Origin: Marisa cornuarietis
Lineage: Eukaryota; Mollusca; Gastropoda; Architaenioglossa; Ampullariidae
Length of the DNA stretch: 64,000 bases
Assembly: GCA_004794655.1 (NCBI GenBank)
Contig: SMMW01000579.1
Coordinates: 5,001 to 69,000 of the forward strand
Reading direction: 5' to 3'
In this document: piece after piece, positions 1-12,485 of the stretch
How positions within the stretch are numbered: position 1 is the first letter of the stretch
How the letters are laid out: each line of letters starts with the position of its first letter
The notes under the pieces: generated by a model
Told to the model about the DNA's origin: nothing
Databases searched by the model: none
The model's input: the letters and a program-made list of their open reading frames with translations, nothing else
Program-made: the position numbers and the translations under genes

Positions 1-566
1 ATATTTTCAACGATAACCCGCAAAATCATATCACCGTGATAAAGCTCCACCTCCGTGCTGTCTAGAGGGAAGCTTCGCCACGCGTCGACTGCACGTGCAA
101 AACGTTTACTTTTCCACCGATGATTGTTCTTACAACAGCCGCGTGTGTAAAGCGCTATTGTTAGAGAAACACATGCATGCACATGCAGTCTGATGTCTTC
201 TCTCTTCACCTCTGCCATTTTATGTCTTTTTCTTTCTCAATTCTCATTTTCACTCACTTCACTCTCTCTTACTATCTCTGTCTCTCTATTAAAATTAAAT
301 GTAGTTTTAAAAGTGTTCAGTCACATTCTACTGCTTTTAACACTCTTATCAAAGAAATATTTTTCTTAAAATTAACTAAAGGAAATACATTTTTTCTAAA
401 GCTGTACATCAATGTTATCTCAAATATCTTTATAATGGGACTTACCTTTGTAGTCAGAGAAACTTCACAGACATAGCAACATGTTTTACTTAAAGATGGT
501 CGTCGGTTCTTTGTCCCAAAGTCTTTAACCAGTTTTCTCGGTGGGGGTCAAGGGTAGCTGGTGAGC
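1..566 (+). other. Sequence upstream of the exon-1 pseudogene
   Basis: Blocks at about 181-290 and 355-500 resemble the upstream region of receptor A (minus strand 32345-31320), so the duplicated unit extended beyond exon 1. A short ORF at 177-476 falls in CT/AT-rich non-coding sequence and is not believed. Confidence 0.55.
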
Positions 567-3141
567 ATGATGTCCAGGAACATAGCAACGATCATTAATA
601 TACTTATCTTTTACTTTACATCCGGCTTCTTTGCAGACACTGCTAGCGGAGTAATGAACCGCGCCACATCAAGGGAGGTAAGCATCACTGCATACAGTGC
701 AGTACACCATCCAAACTCGTATTCCTTTACTAGAAATCATGTCTGCTTGTACCATGCTAGTCAAGAGTCAGGACATTATAGTAACAACCGTGACACCAGC
801 ACCCGGATGATTACTTCTTCCAGTCACGACTCTGTTATCGAGCTGCTTGACGTAGTCAGAGTAAACAATTCGTCTACAAGTACACACGAGAGAGCGAGGT
901 CATCCAACCTCGACTTAGAATTGAGAAATTGCACCAACCGCGTTGTCAGAATCACATCATGGATAACGAGGGCATCATCAACTGGTATTTTAATACGAAA
1001 CACTTTTATCAAATTTCATCATGTGACACTTCGTTTTGTGCCTTGCATGTGAGTGCTCCTGAACTGATGGTGGCTGTTGGGAAGGTGAAATACCCGAGTA
1101 CAACTTGTCAAGCTGTTCACATCACCTTGCTCGACCACGCAGATGTGACCCTATTCACTGGCTGTCCGTTGGTTACCTCCAACCTTTGTTACTTACTCTT
1201 CACTCGTCACCTTTAACTTGACCTTTATTATAACCATTCTGAAAATATTGCATCCTGTGAACATGTCCACAAACATCACCACATTCCCAGATAGCATTGA
1301 AGCATTTTATAAACGTTTGAAAAGCGCTAACATGGCTGTAATAATGTTAAAGTTTTAGATGAAACATTTTAGAAACATGTTAGGAACATTTACGAAATAA
1401 ACATGTAAAAACATGTAAAAACTGAAACATTGTGCAAACATTTTAAATTGGTAGGAACAATAACATTTAAACAAAAATATTAAATAGATGTTCTGTAAAC
1501 GTGTACTAAAACTTCCGGCCGTCGCGTGGTTTAGAGCTGAAAGGCCGCCATTTTGTTTGCCGGTTTCTCAATTCTACATGGATTTGTACTCTAACAATCG
1601 AAAATGACAAGAAAATAGTAAGTAATATTCATACTCTAATGTGTGTTCTAATAAAATATATGTTTGTTTGGTACTATTAAGTTTGTATATAATCTGTAAA
1701 TAATTTGTTATTAATTCCCGACTGCTGACTTCTTCACGTTATGAGTCGATTGCAGTTGCGATCTTTAATTTCATTATAGTACAAGAAAAAAAGCTATATT
1801 TCTGAAGAGTTACACTATCTGAATGTTTAAACACTGCTCTTTTAAACGGTGCATCACATATGGTTGTCTTTATTATAGGTTAATAGTTATAAATATTCAA
1901 AATCTACAGTCCAATTGTTGAATCGGAGGCATTTCCGCCATAAGCAATGGATTAAAACTTAAAAATTCAGTTATTTACAGTTCTCACAAATAATATTTTA
2001 GAAGCTTATTATATGTCACATCACTATGTGTGAGATTTGAAACTGTTGTAAAATCGGTCATCTCGAAACACGGTTACACACCATGCACTTCGTATTGACG
2101 CCACGTCGGGTTGTTTCTCTTGCACTCGGAGAAGTATTGTTTCAAAAACAAAATTTTTATCATCGTTTTCTTAGTGAAGCTTCGTAGAAATACGGTAAAA
2201 CGTTGAAGATAACAACTACAGTCAGAATATCAAGTGAGTCCTTAAAGAGATGGCGCCATTCTAAATTAAAAGTCACTTAATCGCCATGCTATGTTGCCGA
2301 ACCCGAATGCTAGATGCTTTTGTCGTACAGTATTATGGCGTGTCGCTATTTGGTCTTGAAGGGGCCCCCGGTAGTGTACTCCCCTTCCCTTTCCCGCCAT
2401 AGTGGATGAAAGCATTCACCTGTCACCACTACAGTGAGCGGCTCGGGCTTCAGATGTCGTCTCGGAATTCAGTATGTGGCACTGACAGGATGGGGATAGA
2501 TGCGGCAGCGATCTCGCGTGATGTGTCAGCAGCTTCAGCACAGACAACCATTGCGGTCTTTGACCCTCGTGACTCTGACCACCGTGGATACACGTCGCCG
2601 TATGTAACTCATGGTCGCGCTTCCAATTGAAACGAAAAATCTATTCGGTCTTGAGTCTGAGGTGAACGTTCAGAGCACTAACTTGGACATTACGGGGCAC
2701 GCAGTTTTTTTTTTTTCTCAGCACTTGACATCTGTTAACAGGGCTGGCTACCTTGCCGTGATGCAGCGTTAGTTGCTGGCTCGGCGTAAAACCACCTCGT
2801 TTCAGTGAGCAGCATATTAAAATGTCACATAACAAAATTAAGTTTAACCTCTTTCTGGGTGAGAAAATTTGTTAAATGGTTGGATAAGTGTTTAAAATTC
2901 AGAACAACTATGAAATGTTTGAAAAAAGGCTGTAAAAGGTCGACAAAAAGTTGTAATGCAAACATTAATAACACATTACTTTGATGGGCATGATAAGCGT
3001 TTCAAAAACATTTCCTGCGAATATTATTTGAACATTTCTCGAGAACCATTTGTAAACGATTATAAAACGTTCAAATGCTATCTGGGTTGTCAGAGACCAG
3101 ACTGCCACAGTTTGAAATCACCTTTAACTCTTCAACATCAG
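567..3141 (+). pseudogene. Broken copy of receptor exon 1, split by a transposable element
   Basis: Translation from 567 (MMSRNIATIINILIFYFTSG) matches the receptor A leader, linker (SREVSITAYSAVHH, SHDS) and CUB-like domain. One base is missing after 950, shifting the frame. The match then continues (MDNEGIINWYF; LMVAVGKVKYPS) until two more bases are lost near 1170-1180, which restores the original frame. At 1285 the exon is cut by a 1801-bp inverted-repeat element. The last ~55 bases resume at 3087 and end with the same CAG|GT donor after 3141. No downstream exons 2-5 are found in this orientation. It is most similar to receptor A, not B. Confidence 0.85.
1286..3086. mobile_element. 1.8-kb terminal-inverted-repeat element inserted in the pseudogene exon
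   Basis: The left end reads CCCAGATAGCATTGAAGCAT. The right end, reverse-complemented, reads CCCAGATAGCATTTGAACGT, and both continue into TTTATAA.CGTTT. TT flanks both sides (1284-1285, 3087-3088), while intact receptor A has a single TT at the aligned point, so a 2-bp target duplication is inferred. Subterminal AACATTT-type motifs recur at both ends. No transposase-like ORF is visible, so it is probably non-autonomous. The superfamily is not recognised. Confidence 0.8.
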
Positions 3142-3142
3142 G

Positions 3143-3448
3143 TTTGTTAATTTACCCGCATTTGATATTAGATAGATCAGTTTACTCTCAGACAACAGTC
3201 AACAACATGTTTTAGAGAAGGAGCTAATCACGACTGTCCAACAATTTGTATCGGACTGTTAACTGCTGATTCCACACTTGAGATCAGCCTGACACGTAAC
3301 ACACTGCGTTGTCCGTCAATAAATGAAGAAACAAGGGAAGAAGCTGGTGTCACCTTTACGACTTGCTCTATTCTGAATTACCTCCCATTGACTAGTTGCG
3401 AGGTTTTTTTTTTTTTTTTTTTTTGACATATATTACTAGGTCAACAAC
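3143..3448. repeat. Dispersed repeat (3290-3448), related to 11775-11955
   Basis: Both stretches share acacactgcgttgtccgt, tgaagaaacaagggaagaa and cctcccattgactagttgcg, then a T-rich run and ctaggtcaacaacc. Each borders a simple or tandem array. The preceding ~140 bases show nothing recognisable. Confidence 0.85.
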
Positions 3449-5264
3449 CTGCTGTCGATGTTGTGAATGGTGCACTAGTGTGACGTAGTACACTGTTTGG
3501 TGTTGACTGCTGTCAGTGTTGTGAAAGGTGCACTAGTGTGACGTAGAACACTGTTTGGTGTTGACTGTCAATGTTGTGAATGGTGCACTAGTGTGACGTA
3601 GTACACTGTTTGGTGTTGACTGCTGTCAGTGTTGTGAATGGTGCACTAGTGTGACGTAGTACACTGTTTGGTGTTGACTGCTGTCAGTGTGTTGTGAATG
3701 GTGCACTAGTGTGACGTAGTACACTGTTTGGTGTTGACTGCTGTCAGTGTGTTGTGAATGGTGCACTAGTGTGACGTATACACTGTTTGGTGTTGACTGC
3801 TGTCAGTGTTGTGAATGGTGCACTAGTGTGACGTAGTACACTATTTGGTGTTGACGGCTGTCAGTGTTGTGAATGGTGCACTAGTGTGACGTATACACTG
3901 TTTGGTGTTGACTGCTGTCAGTGTTGTGAATGGTGCACTAGTGTGACGTAGTACACTGTTTGGTGTTGACGGCTGTCAGTGTTGTGAATGGTGCACTAGT
4001 GTGACGTAGTACACTGTTTGGTGTTGACTGTCAGTGTTGTGAATGGTGCACTAGTGTGACGTAGTACACTGTTTGGTGTTGACTGCTGTCACTGTGTTGT
4101 GAATGGTGCACTAGTGTGACGTAGTACACTGTTTGGTGTTGACGGCTGTCAGTGTTGTGAATGGTGCACTAGTGTGACGTAGTACACTGTTTGGTGTTGA
4201 CTGCTGTCAGTGTTGTGAATGGTGCACTAGTGTGACGTATACATTGTTTGGTGTTGACTGCTGTCAGTGTTGTGAATGGTGAACTAGTGTGACGTATACA
4301 CTGTTTGGTGTTGACTGCTGTCAGTGTTGTGAATGGTGCACTAGTGTGACGTAGTACACTGTTTGGTGTTGACGGCTGTCAGTGTTGTGAATGGTGCACT
4401 AGTGTGACGTATACACTGTTTGGTGTTGACTGCTGTCACTGTGTTGTGAATGGTGCACTAGTGTGACGTAGTACACTGTTTGGTGTTGACTGCTGTCAGT
4501 GTGTTGTGAATGGTGCACTAGTGTGACGTAGTACACTGTTTGGTGTTGACGGCTGTCAGTGTTGTGAATGGTGCACTAGTGTGACGTAGTACACTGTTTG
4601 GTGTTGACTGCTGTCACTAGTGTGACGTAGTACACTGTTTGGTGTTGACTGCTGTCAGTGTGTTGTGAATGGTGCACTAGTGTGACGTAGTACACTGTTT
4701 GGTGTTGACGGCTGTCAGTGTTGTGAATGGTGCACTAGTGTGACGTATACACTGTTTGGTGTTGACTGCTGTCAGTGTTGTGAATGGTGCACTAGTGTGA
4801 CGTAGTACACTGTTTGGTGTTGACGGCTGTCAGTGTTGTGAATGGTGCACTAGTGTGACGTAGTACACTGTTTCGTGTTGACTGCTGTCACTGTGTTGTG
4901 AATGGTGCACTAGTGTGACGTAGTACAGTTTGGTGTTGACGGCTGTCAATGTTGTGAATGGTGCACTAGTGTGACTGTTTCGTGTTGACTGTCAGTGTTG
5001 TGAATGGTGCACTAGTGTGACGTAGTACACTGTTTCGTGTTGACTGCTGTCACTGTGTTGTGAATGGTGCACTAGTGTGACGTAGTACAGTTTGGTGTTG
5101 ACGGCTGTCAATGTTGTGAATGGTGCACTAGTGTGACGTATACACTGTTTGGTGTTGACTGCTGTCAATGTTGTGAATGGTGCACTAGTGTGACGTATAC
5201 ACTGTTTGGTGTTGACTGCTGTCAGTGTTGTGAATGGTGCACTAGTGTGACGTAGTACACTGTT
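3449..5264. repeat. 58-bp satellite-like tandem array, about 31 copies
   Basis: The unit runs ttgtgaatggtgcactagtg, tgacgtagtacactgtttgg, tgttgactgctgtcagtg. Variants are short indels (cgtagtac/cgtatac), actg/acgg and one-base changes. Almost every copy carries TGACGTA, a CRE-like core. There is no coding potential. Confidence 0.97.
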
Positions 5265-5946
5265 AGTGGCGCTTGTTCATCGCAAGGTGCGACTCGTAGC
5301 GAATAATTAATTGGCGGATGGGTATGTGAGGCTCAATGTTCAGGTTAGTTTCGTATCGCATGTATCTACCGACATCTACAAACTACGCCGACCATTCAGG
5401 TTGGTCTCTAAAGGTAGAAACACTGAGAAGACTTTTATTTGTGAAGTGCAACTTTGAGAACGAACATTCATGAGACTATCTTGCAAGAACGGAAAGTTGA
5501 CCAGGACATTCGTGTGTCTATAAAATACTTTTTCGGAGCAACAGTTGGGAAAAATGAGGAAGGTGCAGGACCATCGTCGGCGATAATTTGTTACAGCGCC
5601 CCGCCGACGCCTTCGCAAAGTTGGGTGAGCGGGAGATAAGCAGGTCGTAGGAACATTTTAAATTTTAAATATCGTTTTTCTTTTTTCTTTTTAAAGTGGA
5701 ATACTGAAGTCGCCTGGACAGATCTGCTGTTGAAAGTACCGCTGCTCGGTAAAGTCAGACGAAAGGTCCCCACCCCCCGCCCTCTGTTTCCGGCGGTCTT
5801 TGTCGGTGGCGACACCTGGGTCAGCGCGTGTCCCGCTTATCTCACCAAACGTCTGGTCCCCTTATAATAGAGCATCTCTCTCTTTAGACTTGGCCTAATC
5901 GATTTAAAGGCAGAAAAAAGTGAAATAAGAAAAGATAATAATAATA
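5265..5946. other. Unannotated sequence between satellite and duplicated block
   Basis: Short overlapping ORFs exist on both strands (for example 5376-5618 and 5591-5815), but none has recognisable domains, splice support or a paralogue in the window. Confidence 0.4.
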
Positions 5947-6300
5947 ATGCTGCAGATGTATGTACTGTAGACTCATTGCCCTTTACAAACATTTTCTGAC
6001 AACAAAACACTGAAAGCAAACATTAAACAACACAAAATGTACATAACACACACATACTGACTACACAGACCACAACATAGCAAACGACTGGCTACACACA
6101 CAACAACAGACATACAAGACGTTTGCTGTAGATGTATGTAGCGCATTTCTCTACTGTACTTTACAAACATTTTCTGACAACAAAACACTGAAAGCACACA
6201 TTCAACGATACAAAATGTACATAACACACAGATACTGACTACACAGACCACAACATAGCAAACGACTGGCTACAGACACAACAAGAGACATACAAGACGG
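5947..6300. repeat. Tandem duplication of a ~180-bp block
   Basis: The block containing acattttctgacaacaaaac and gactacacagaccacaacat occurs at about 5985-6122 and again at 6167-6299 with few differences. This explains the paired short ORFs on the minus strand. Confidence 0.9.
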
Positions 6301-7979
6301 GAAAATCTGCGCATGAAGCATGTCAGGGGTTGGGATAGCAAAGAACTGGTAGACTGCGAGTGGGAAAAGATGAATTGGAGAAGAGATCTGATCAGATAGC
6401 CAAGCTTGTAGTTTACCTGCTACCCGAGGTTTCATCTCAGTCTGTAGAATACAACATGAAGTAAGCAGCAAAGTCAAGCAAACATTCTTTTAGTAAACAA
6501 AGTAAAGCTCAAATGTTAGTAAATATATATTAAGCACACAGCTTTTGACGAATAAAATAAACAGGTTTGGGTGAGTATAGTAAACATAGCTATTACTGGC
6601 CTGGAACATCTAGCAACATCTCATGAAAACTGTTTATCAGCAGGTAGCAGATGCGGTCTACAAAAATGATTTACGACAATCAGGATGCAAAGCCATCGTC
6701 TACTACATTCATTGTTTGAGTTGCTTCCACATCAACTGTTCTTCACCTCTTGGTCTTTCTTGTCCTTACATTGTGACTATTGGTATTTAACATTTATATT
6801 TGTTGATCACCATATATTTCATGGATTGTGTTAATGTTAATCTTCACAATTAGTTATTTAACATTTTTTTTGATGATTCGGATCAAGGTTAAGGCTAGAG
6901 ATATGGCTAACCCTCTTTGTTTTCACGATCTTTTTTCTTGATGGTCTTGGTTAAGGTGAAAGTTAATTCCCCCTGTTTGTGTTTTAACACTTGTTGAAGG
7001 TGTAGGCACTACCCTTATATGTGTTTTATGGTTAATACTTGATGGTGAAGCTACTATTGTGATCTTTTGTGTTTAACGGTTAATAGTTGATGGTATAGAC
7101 CCTTAAGGGGAGTGTGGGAGTCTCTGAAGGCGCTCCGGTGCAACTGTTTGGCACTTGTCACCAACACAGTGAAGATCGGGTGTCTGGGGTTTATATTTCA
7201 TCTCGGGTACACTGGTCTATGTCTTTATGTAGAACTTGTCTACAGGGCCGGGTGCTTAGCCATGAAATTGCCTTCATTGCTGGCTGACATACTACACCAT
7301 TTGTACTCTCTCCCACCCCATGGTCAAGATCATTTGTACTCTCTCCCACCTCATGGTCAAGATCATTTCTACTCTCTCCCACCTCATGGTCAAGATCATT
7401 TCTACTCATTTCCACCTCAAGACAATTATCTCCGCGTAAAAAGAAAACGTGTGAAACAACACCAATCAAACTATATACTTTTTAATATAAAAGTGTATTA
7501 AATATCAGTGTTGCCAGTAAGAATTTCCTTCTTTTTAGAGAAGTTAATAAGGTGGGACTGCAAAGAAACCCGACAGAGGCTCACCATAGCTCGTCAAAAC
7601 TCTGAACACAATGACAAAACGTTAGATGCATGTAAGTAAATAACAACATCATGTCTGTAGACACATTATGACATAATGAATAGCTTAAGAACAAGACAGT
7701 ATCAAAACATACCTGTAAGATGGAATCAATGGCTTTGATGTCGAAGTTTAAAGACAAACCAATTTGCTCCCCCTGCGCTGAACCCTGTAGCAAAACTCAA
7801 GCGTTACATTGAGCACTGACTGAAAAGTTCATCTCAGATAAGATTAAGAAATCAACCACAGAGTTGACCATCCACTGAACAGTTCTGTCTTTAGCAGACT
7901 TACATCTCTATGCAAATTGCCCACTGGGATAAATAAAGTTGGTCATTGTCATTGAGGCCCTTTATACAACTGTAATGTG

Positions 7980-8023
<44 letters not shown>

Positions 8024-8058
8024 TCGAGCGATGCTCTTTGCACAACTCTATTGTGTTA
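6301..8058. other. Repeat-poor to low-complexity sequence
   Basis: Degenerate repeats lie around 6880-7090 (ggttaa...ttgatggt). A 33-bp tandem of about four copies lies at 7300-7410 (cccaccycatggtcaagatca). A (CA)n run is at 7983-8021. No gene was recognised. Confidence 0.5.
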
Positions 8059-8063
8059 TACAC

Positions 8064-9542
8064 TGTGACGAACCCGCGGGGAGAAGGCCGGACTAAACGC
8101 CCGAGGGGAAAGAGGACACTTAGCGATGGCTCGCCTCACTCCGACTTTCACCCTGCTCCACCCTCTCACTCGCTGTTCGCACGTTCACGCACAAGCAAAC
8201 ACAGACCATGCACTGTCTCCGCTCATGCGTACCAACACACTGACAACACCGTTGTACAGCACACACAAATTATTATTAACAAAATACAAGAATGGAATAG
8301 AAAACAAGTAACACTGAGATTAGCAAGGTGACCTGACAAAAGGTCTGCACAAATAATACTTAATAAGAAGTTCCAACTGTCGGGTTTTGTATATACATAC
8401 GCGAAGGAACAGACCGTCCCTGACAGCTGAATACGAGTCCTGTAGTTATCAATTCGCCCACGTCCCCCGGACGTAAGCACAAGCGCGGTGCACACCGCTG
8501 GAATTCTGGCCGTGCCTCTCTGACGGCCTGCTTCCTCGCCGCCCCGTCGTGGACACCGTAGAGTGGCTCCAACACACGCTGGCGAAGGTTCGCTTAACAC
8601 GGTTGCCCCAGGCAACAAACACTGGTGGTGAGGACGAAGCTTGTACGGCTGCTCAGGCCGGTTGCCCCAGGCAGCTGACAGTACTGGCTAGGCGACAGTT
8701 GTCCGGCACGGCTCCAGACGCCCAAGAAGTCATCAGAAAACACGGATGAAATATCCCAATGGTCACTTCCCCCGGCGGTTACCCCAGGCAACGGGTGGTG
8801 GAGTGAAGACACAGTGTAGTCCCTTCTTGTCGTCTGCGAGGGCCAAACTCTGACCTCTCACCTCTCAGGTTCCAGACTGCAAGTCCCAGCAATAGCGCTC
8901 ACGTTCACGGGGAACGGGCCTCCCTTTGACACGCTTACTGCTTGCAGCTACTACACAGAGACGGTAGTCCCTGCTCGAATGATGGGGAAAAGGCCACGAG
9001 TACCATCTGCCCTAAACTATATACTGCTAATCCATGTGACCCATCCAAACCAATCGGCTTACTTCTGACATATCGACCTTCGACTAAAATACCCAAGGTA
9101 CCTACCCAAGCCATCCTCCCACGGTCAGTCCTCACAAGCGTCGTACTGTCGCGACACCTGTCTAGCTTCATCGCTCAGCGCAGACGACCAGTCGGTAGCG
9201 ATGAAACGACCGCTATTGTCCTGTGTGAAGGACACTGGTCTTCCAATTACCTTGTGGTTCTTGGCCTTCGGCTACGGCCGGTCGTTCGTCTCCGAACGGT
9301 CCCTTGTTGCGATTACGGCCGTCCCTCCTTCCGACTTAACCCCCTGCGCCAGGCCCATCCTACCATAACGACCCCGTTCCCACGCTGGACTAAGAAAAGG
9401 GTGACGACCACCATAAAACACATGGCCCCATCCCCCCGATAACCAACCTTGGTATCGAATTGCCACAGGCAGTCATGGTCCCTTCGACAATTATAATTGG
9501 AATGACCATTTTGCTCTGGCCCTGAACCAAAAGTTCATGACA
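8064..9542. mobile_element. Probable solo LTR or LTR-like element, 1479 bp
   Basis: It starts TGTGACGAAC and ends GTTCATGACA; the ends are an imperfect inverted pair (TGTGACGAAC versus TGTCATGAAC). Perfect 5-bp flanks TACAC occur at 8059-8063 and 9543-9547. On both sides the flank is the same microsatellite family (gatgccctttatacaactg), consistent with insertion into that array. The interior is GC-richer than its surroundings and includes repeated gttgccccaggcaac palindromes. No reverse transcriptase is encoded, and transcription direction is uncertain. Confidence 0.7.
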
Positions 9543-9548
9543 TACACA

Positions 9549-9588
9549 CTAATGAATTCAGCGATGCCCTTTATACAACTGTAAAATG

Positions 9589-9651
<63 letters not shown>

Positions 9652-9742
9652 CAATGATGCCCTTTATACAACTGCATTGTAATACACACACACACACACA
9701 CACACTAATGAATTGAGCGATGCCCTTTATACAACTGTATTG

Positions 9743-9796
<54 letters not shown>
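9549..9796. repeat. (CA)n microsatellite in a ~100-bp tandem unit
   Basis: Three copies of gatgccctttatacaactg followed by tta and (CA)n runs. A related unit lies before the LTR at 7955-8021. Confidence 0.9.
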
Positions 9797-11465
9797 TTCC
9801 CTCTAAGAAAACAACGAATGTTATTTCTCGTCTTGAATACTTTGCTGCTCACCAATCTCAAAGAGACATGGTCCCATGGAATATGAGAAGCTGAAGACAA
9901 AGAAGACTAAGTTGACTTCCCTGTTTTCCCCCGACAGCGGGACCCCCCAACCCTGTCTTTGTGGTCCAGAGGGTTTCGGAACTCGGCTTTCAGCGTGGAC
10001 TTGCTTGGTTCTAGCTGTAATGTGAGGAGATGAAATATTAGGAAGATGGAGAGTTTTATTTGGTGACACTCGTTGTGTCAGGATTTCAGTTAAAGGATGT
10101 GCCAAGCTATGTAAAGAGTATGGTAGGTTAGTAGGAAAGGTAGCATCTTTACTGTGTGGGACACAAAGCATAGGGATTCCCTGGTCAGCTGATGCCAGGA
10201 TGTTGTAAAAAAGGTGGTGAACTGCTTTTTAAGTAAAGTTTTAGTTGCAAAAAGAAACCTTCTCTCAGCAGATACATGAAAGTGGTCGCTGTGGTAACGT
10301 GGGACATAGAGTGCAGGCCCTTGTATCGTGGCCCTGTAGTAGTACATGTACTTGCATCGCGAGTCCCGCGCTACTGGGACACAAGCCTCCAACAGGCTGA
10401 GGCTGGACAAACATATTGTAAACACAGGTTCCTCCGGGACTGTCCTATATACAACTACAATTGTTTCTGGGATCGTTAATTGTCCAAATACAACTGTTTC
10501 TAAAATCGTCAGGTCCAAATGCAACTGTTTCTAGAAGCTACACTCTATCCATTGCCAATAACAGGTGTGTCTGGAGGTGAACAAGATGACATCTTCAGTA
10601 ACAGCTGTATCTAGTAGTGACAATCTTTACATATCCAACAACATGGCAACTGCAATTACATCTTCAAAACATCTAGAAAAAGCTGTAAGTGGTAGTGACA
10701 ACATTGATATACCCAACAACAGTTGCACCTGGAAGTGACGATCTTGAAATCCCACTAGTAGCTGGTTGTGGAAGTGAAAGCCTTGACACATCCAGCAACA
10801 GGGTGTATCTGGAAGTGACAATCACTCATTTCTAACAGCAGGGTTAGTAAACACGGAGATAACATTTTCTGTCCACTCAAAGTATCCCACATTTTATAAG
10901 CTCACCATATCTTAACTTATAGAAGGTATCCTTACCGCCGATGATATAGTTTCTTGAATGGCATTGAACTGCTCTACAATGTCTGCCATGGGAAGACTGA
11001 AGTCTGAAAACATCTTCGTAATGCCATCCATTGGAAGCGATTCCATTCTGCCAAGGAACCGTCCCAGGAAATCTGCACAGTCAAGTCACTAGTGTCCTGA
11101 CGATTGTCACTTGTCTCTGTGATCAGTAAGACAGGAAGTACACTGAGGTCAGCATAATGTTAACAGACGTTTGGTGAGAGAGAAGAGAGAGACTGAAGTA
11201 GAGAACATGTTTACCGAAACTCAAGCAGACAGAAATGACACGAAGCTAAACGGCAACACTCATTATCTCAGGTGATTACAGCCTAAACACACAAACACGA
11301 GATAATGTGGTTACATGTCAGTCGATGTAACTGTGTAGCAGGTCTACCCCACAATGCACTATTATAGTAGTCTAATCTGGATATGATGGTAGCCACAGCA
11401 AGTGAGTCAGCATGGGCCGTAGTCTACCTAAAGTCCTCACAATGGACCTAATGTGATACCTCGTG
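9797..11465. other. No gene recognised
   Basis: Degenerate ~60-bp repeats with caactgtttct/agcaacaggtgt-type motifs cover about 10480-10840. Short ORFs (9821-10171 and 10090-10524, minus) have no domain features. Confidence 0.4.
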
Positions 11466-11488
11466 TTGTGTGTGTGTGTGTGTGAGAG

Positions 11489-11528
<40 letters not shown>

Positions 11529-11564
11529 AGTGTGTGTGTGAGTGTGTGTGGAGTGTGTGTGAGA

Positions 11565-11601
<37 letters not shown>

Positions 11602-11674
11602 TGTGTGTGTGTGTGAGTGTGTGTGGAGTGTGTGTGAGAGTGTGTGTGTGTGTGTGAGAGAGAGAGTGTGTGTC

Positions 11675-11710
<36 letters not shown>

Positions 11711-11736
11711 TGTGTGTGTGTGTGTGTGTGTGTGTT
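11466..11736. repeat. Compound (TG)n/(GA)n microsatellite
   Basis: A 270-bp block of alternating gtgtgt and gagaga runs with internal duplications. It creates artefactual His-Thr or Cys-Val ORFs. Confidence 0.97.
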
Positions 11737-11774
11737 TGTTTCCCGTTTATCACATTGAAACGACAAGGACAGGT

Positions 11775-11955
11775 AGTGCCACATAACACACTGCGTTGTC
11801 CGTGAATAAATGAAGAAACAAGGGAAGAAATTAGTTCCACCTTTACCAATTGCTCTATTCTCATTTACCTCCCATTGACTAGTTGCGAGAGTTTTTTGTT
11901 TTTTGTTTTTTGTTTGTTTGTTTATTTGCCATATATTTCTAGGTCAACAACCGGA
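11775..11955. repeat. Dispersed repeat, copy of 3290-3448
   Basis: Shares a long colinear match with the 3.3-kb copy through ctaggtcaacaacc, interrupted by a (gtttttt)n-like run. Confidence 0.85.
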
Positions 11956-12485
11956 AGTTACAACAATGTAGAAAGGAACAAAAGGCGAGGTATGAAATTA
12001 AACAGCACACAAGACAACTAAGAGATATAATTTGAGTTACCAATTCTCCTCTTCCCTAAAACAAGCAAGAGGATGGAACTGATGGGTGCTAGAGAGCTTT
12101 AGGATGGCGACTAACCGATGGTCTAGCAACAGTGTTTAGTTGGTCATGTAAAGAGCAAATCAATGATGTTACAGTACTATGGCACTGGGCCGACACACTG
12201 GCAAACACTTGTACACACTCAGATTCTAATTATCTTTCTAATAAGACTTATGTATGGACAATAAATATGTAAGGCTCTAATTATCTGTTGTAATAAGATT
12301 TTTGTAAGAACAATAAAGGTGAAAGGTTCTAATTTTTTTAAAGGCGTTACGCCGCGTCCTGCCTATTTATTTCTGTCCTTTTCGCTAATTTAATCTTTTC
12401 TGATTAATCTGGTACTACATCATCTGCCAGGTGTGTGTGTGTGTGTGTTTAGTTACATCCTGGCTATAGAGGCACGGACATTCGG
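11956..12485. other. No gene recognised
   Basis: Anonymous sequence with a short (GT)n at 12431-12448. Confidence 0.4.

Noticed and set aside
3449..5264. CRISPR-like array
   Set aside because: Units are contiguous tandem copies with no unique spacers, in a eukaryotic genome.
11437..11864. ORFs of His-Thr or Cys-Val repeats here and at 23794-24082, 33689-34087, 38923-39154 and 46986-47210
   Set aside because: Translations of (CA)n/(TG)n microsatellites, with no other coding evidence.
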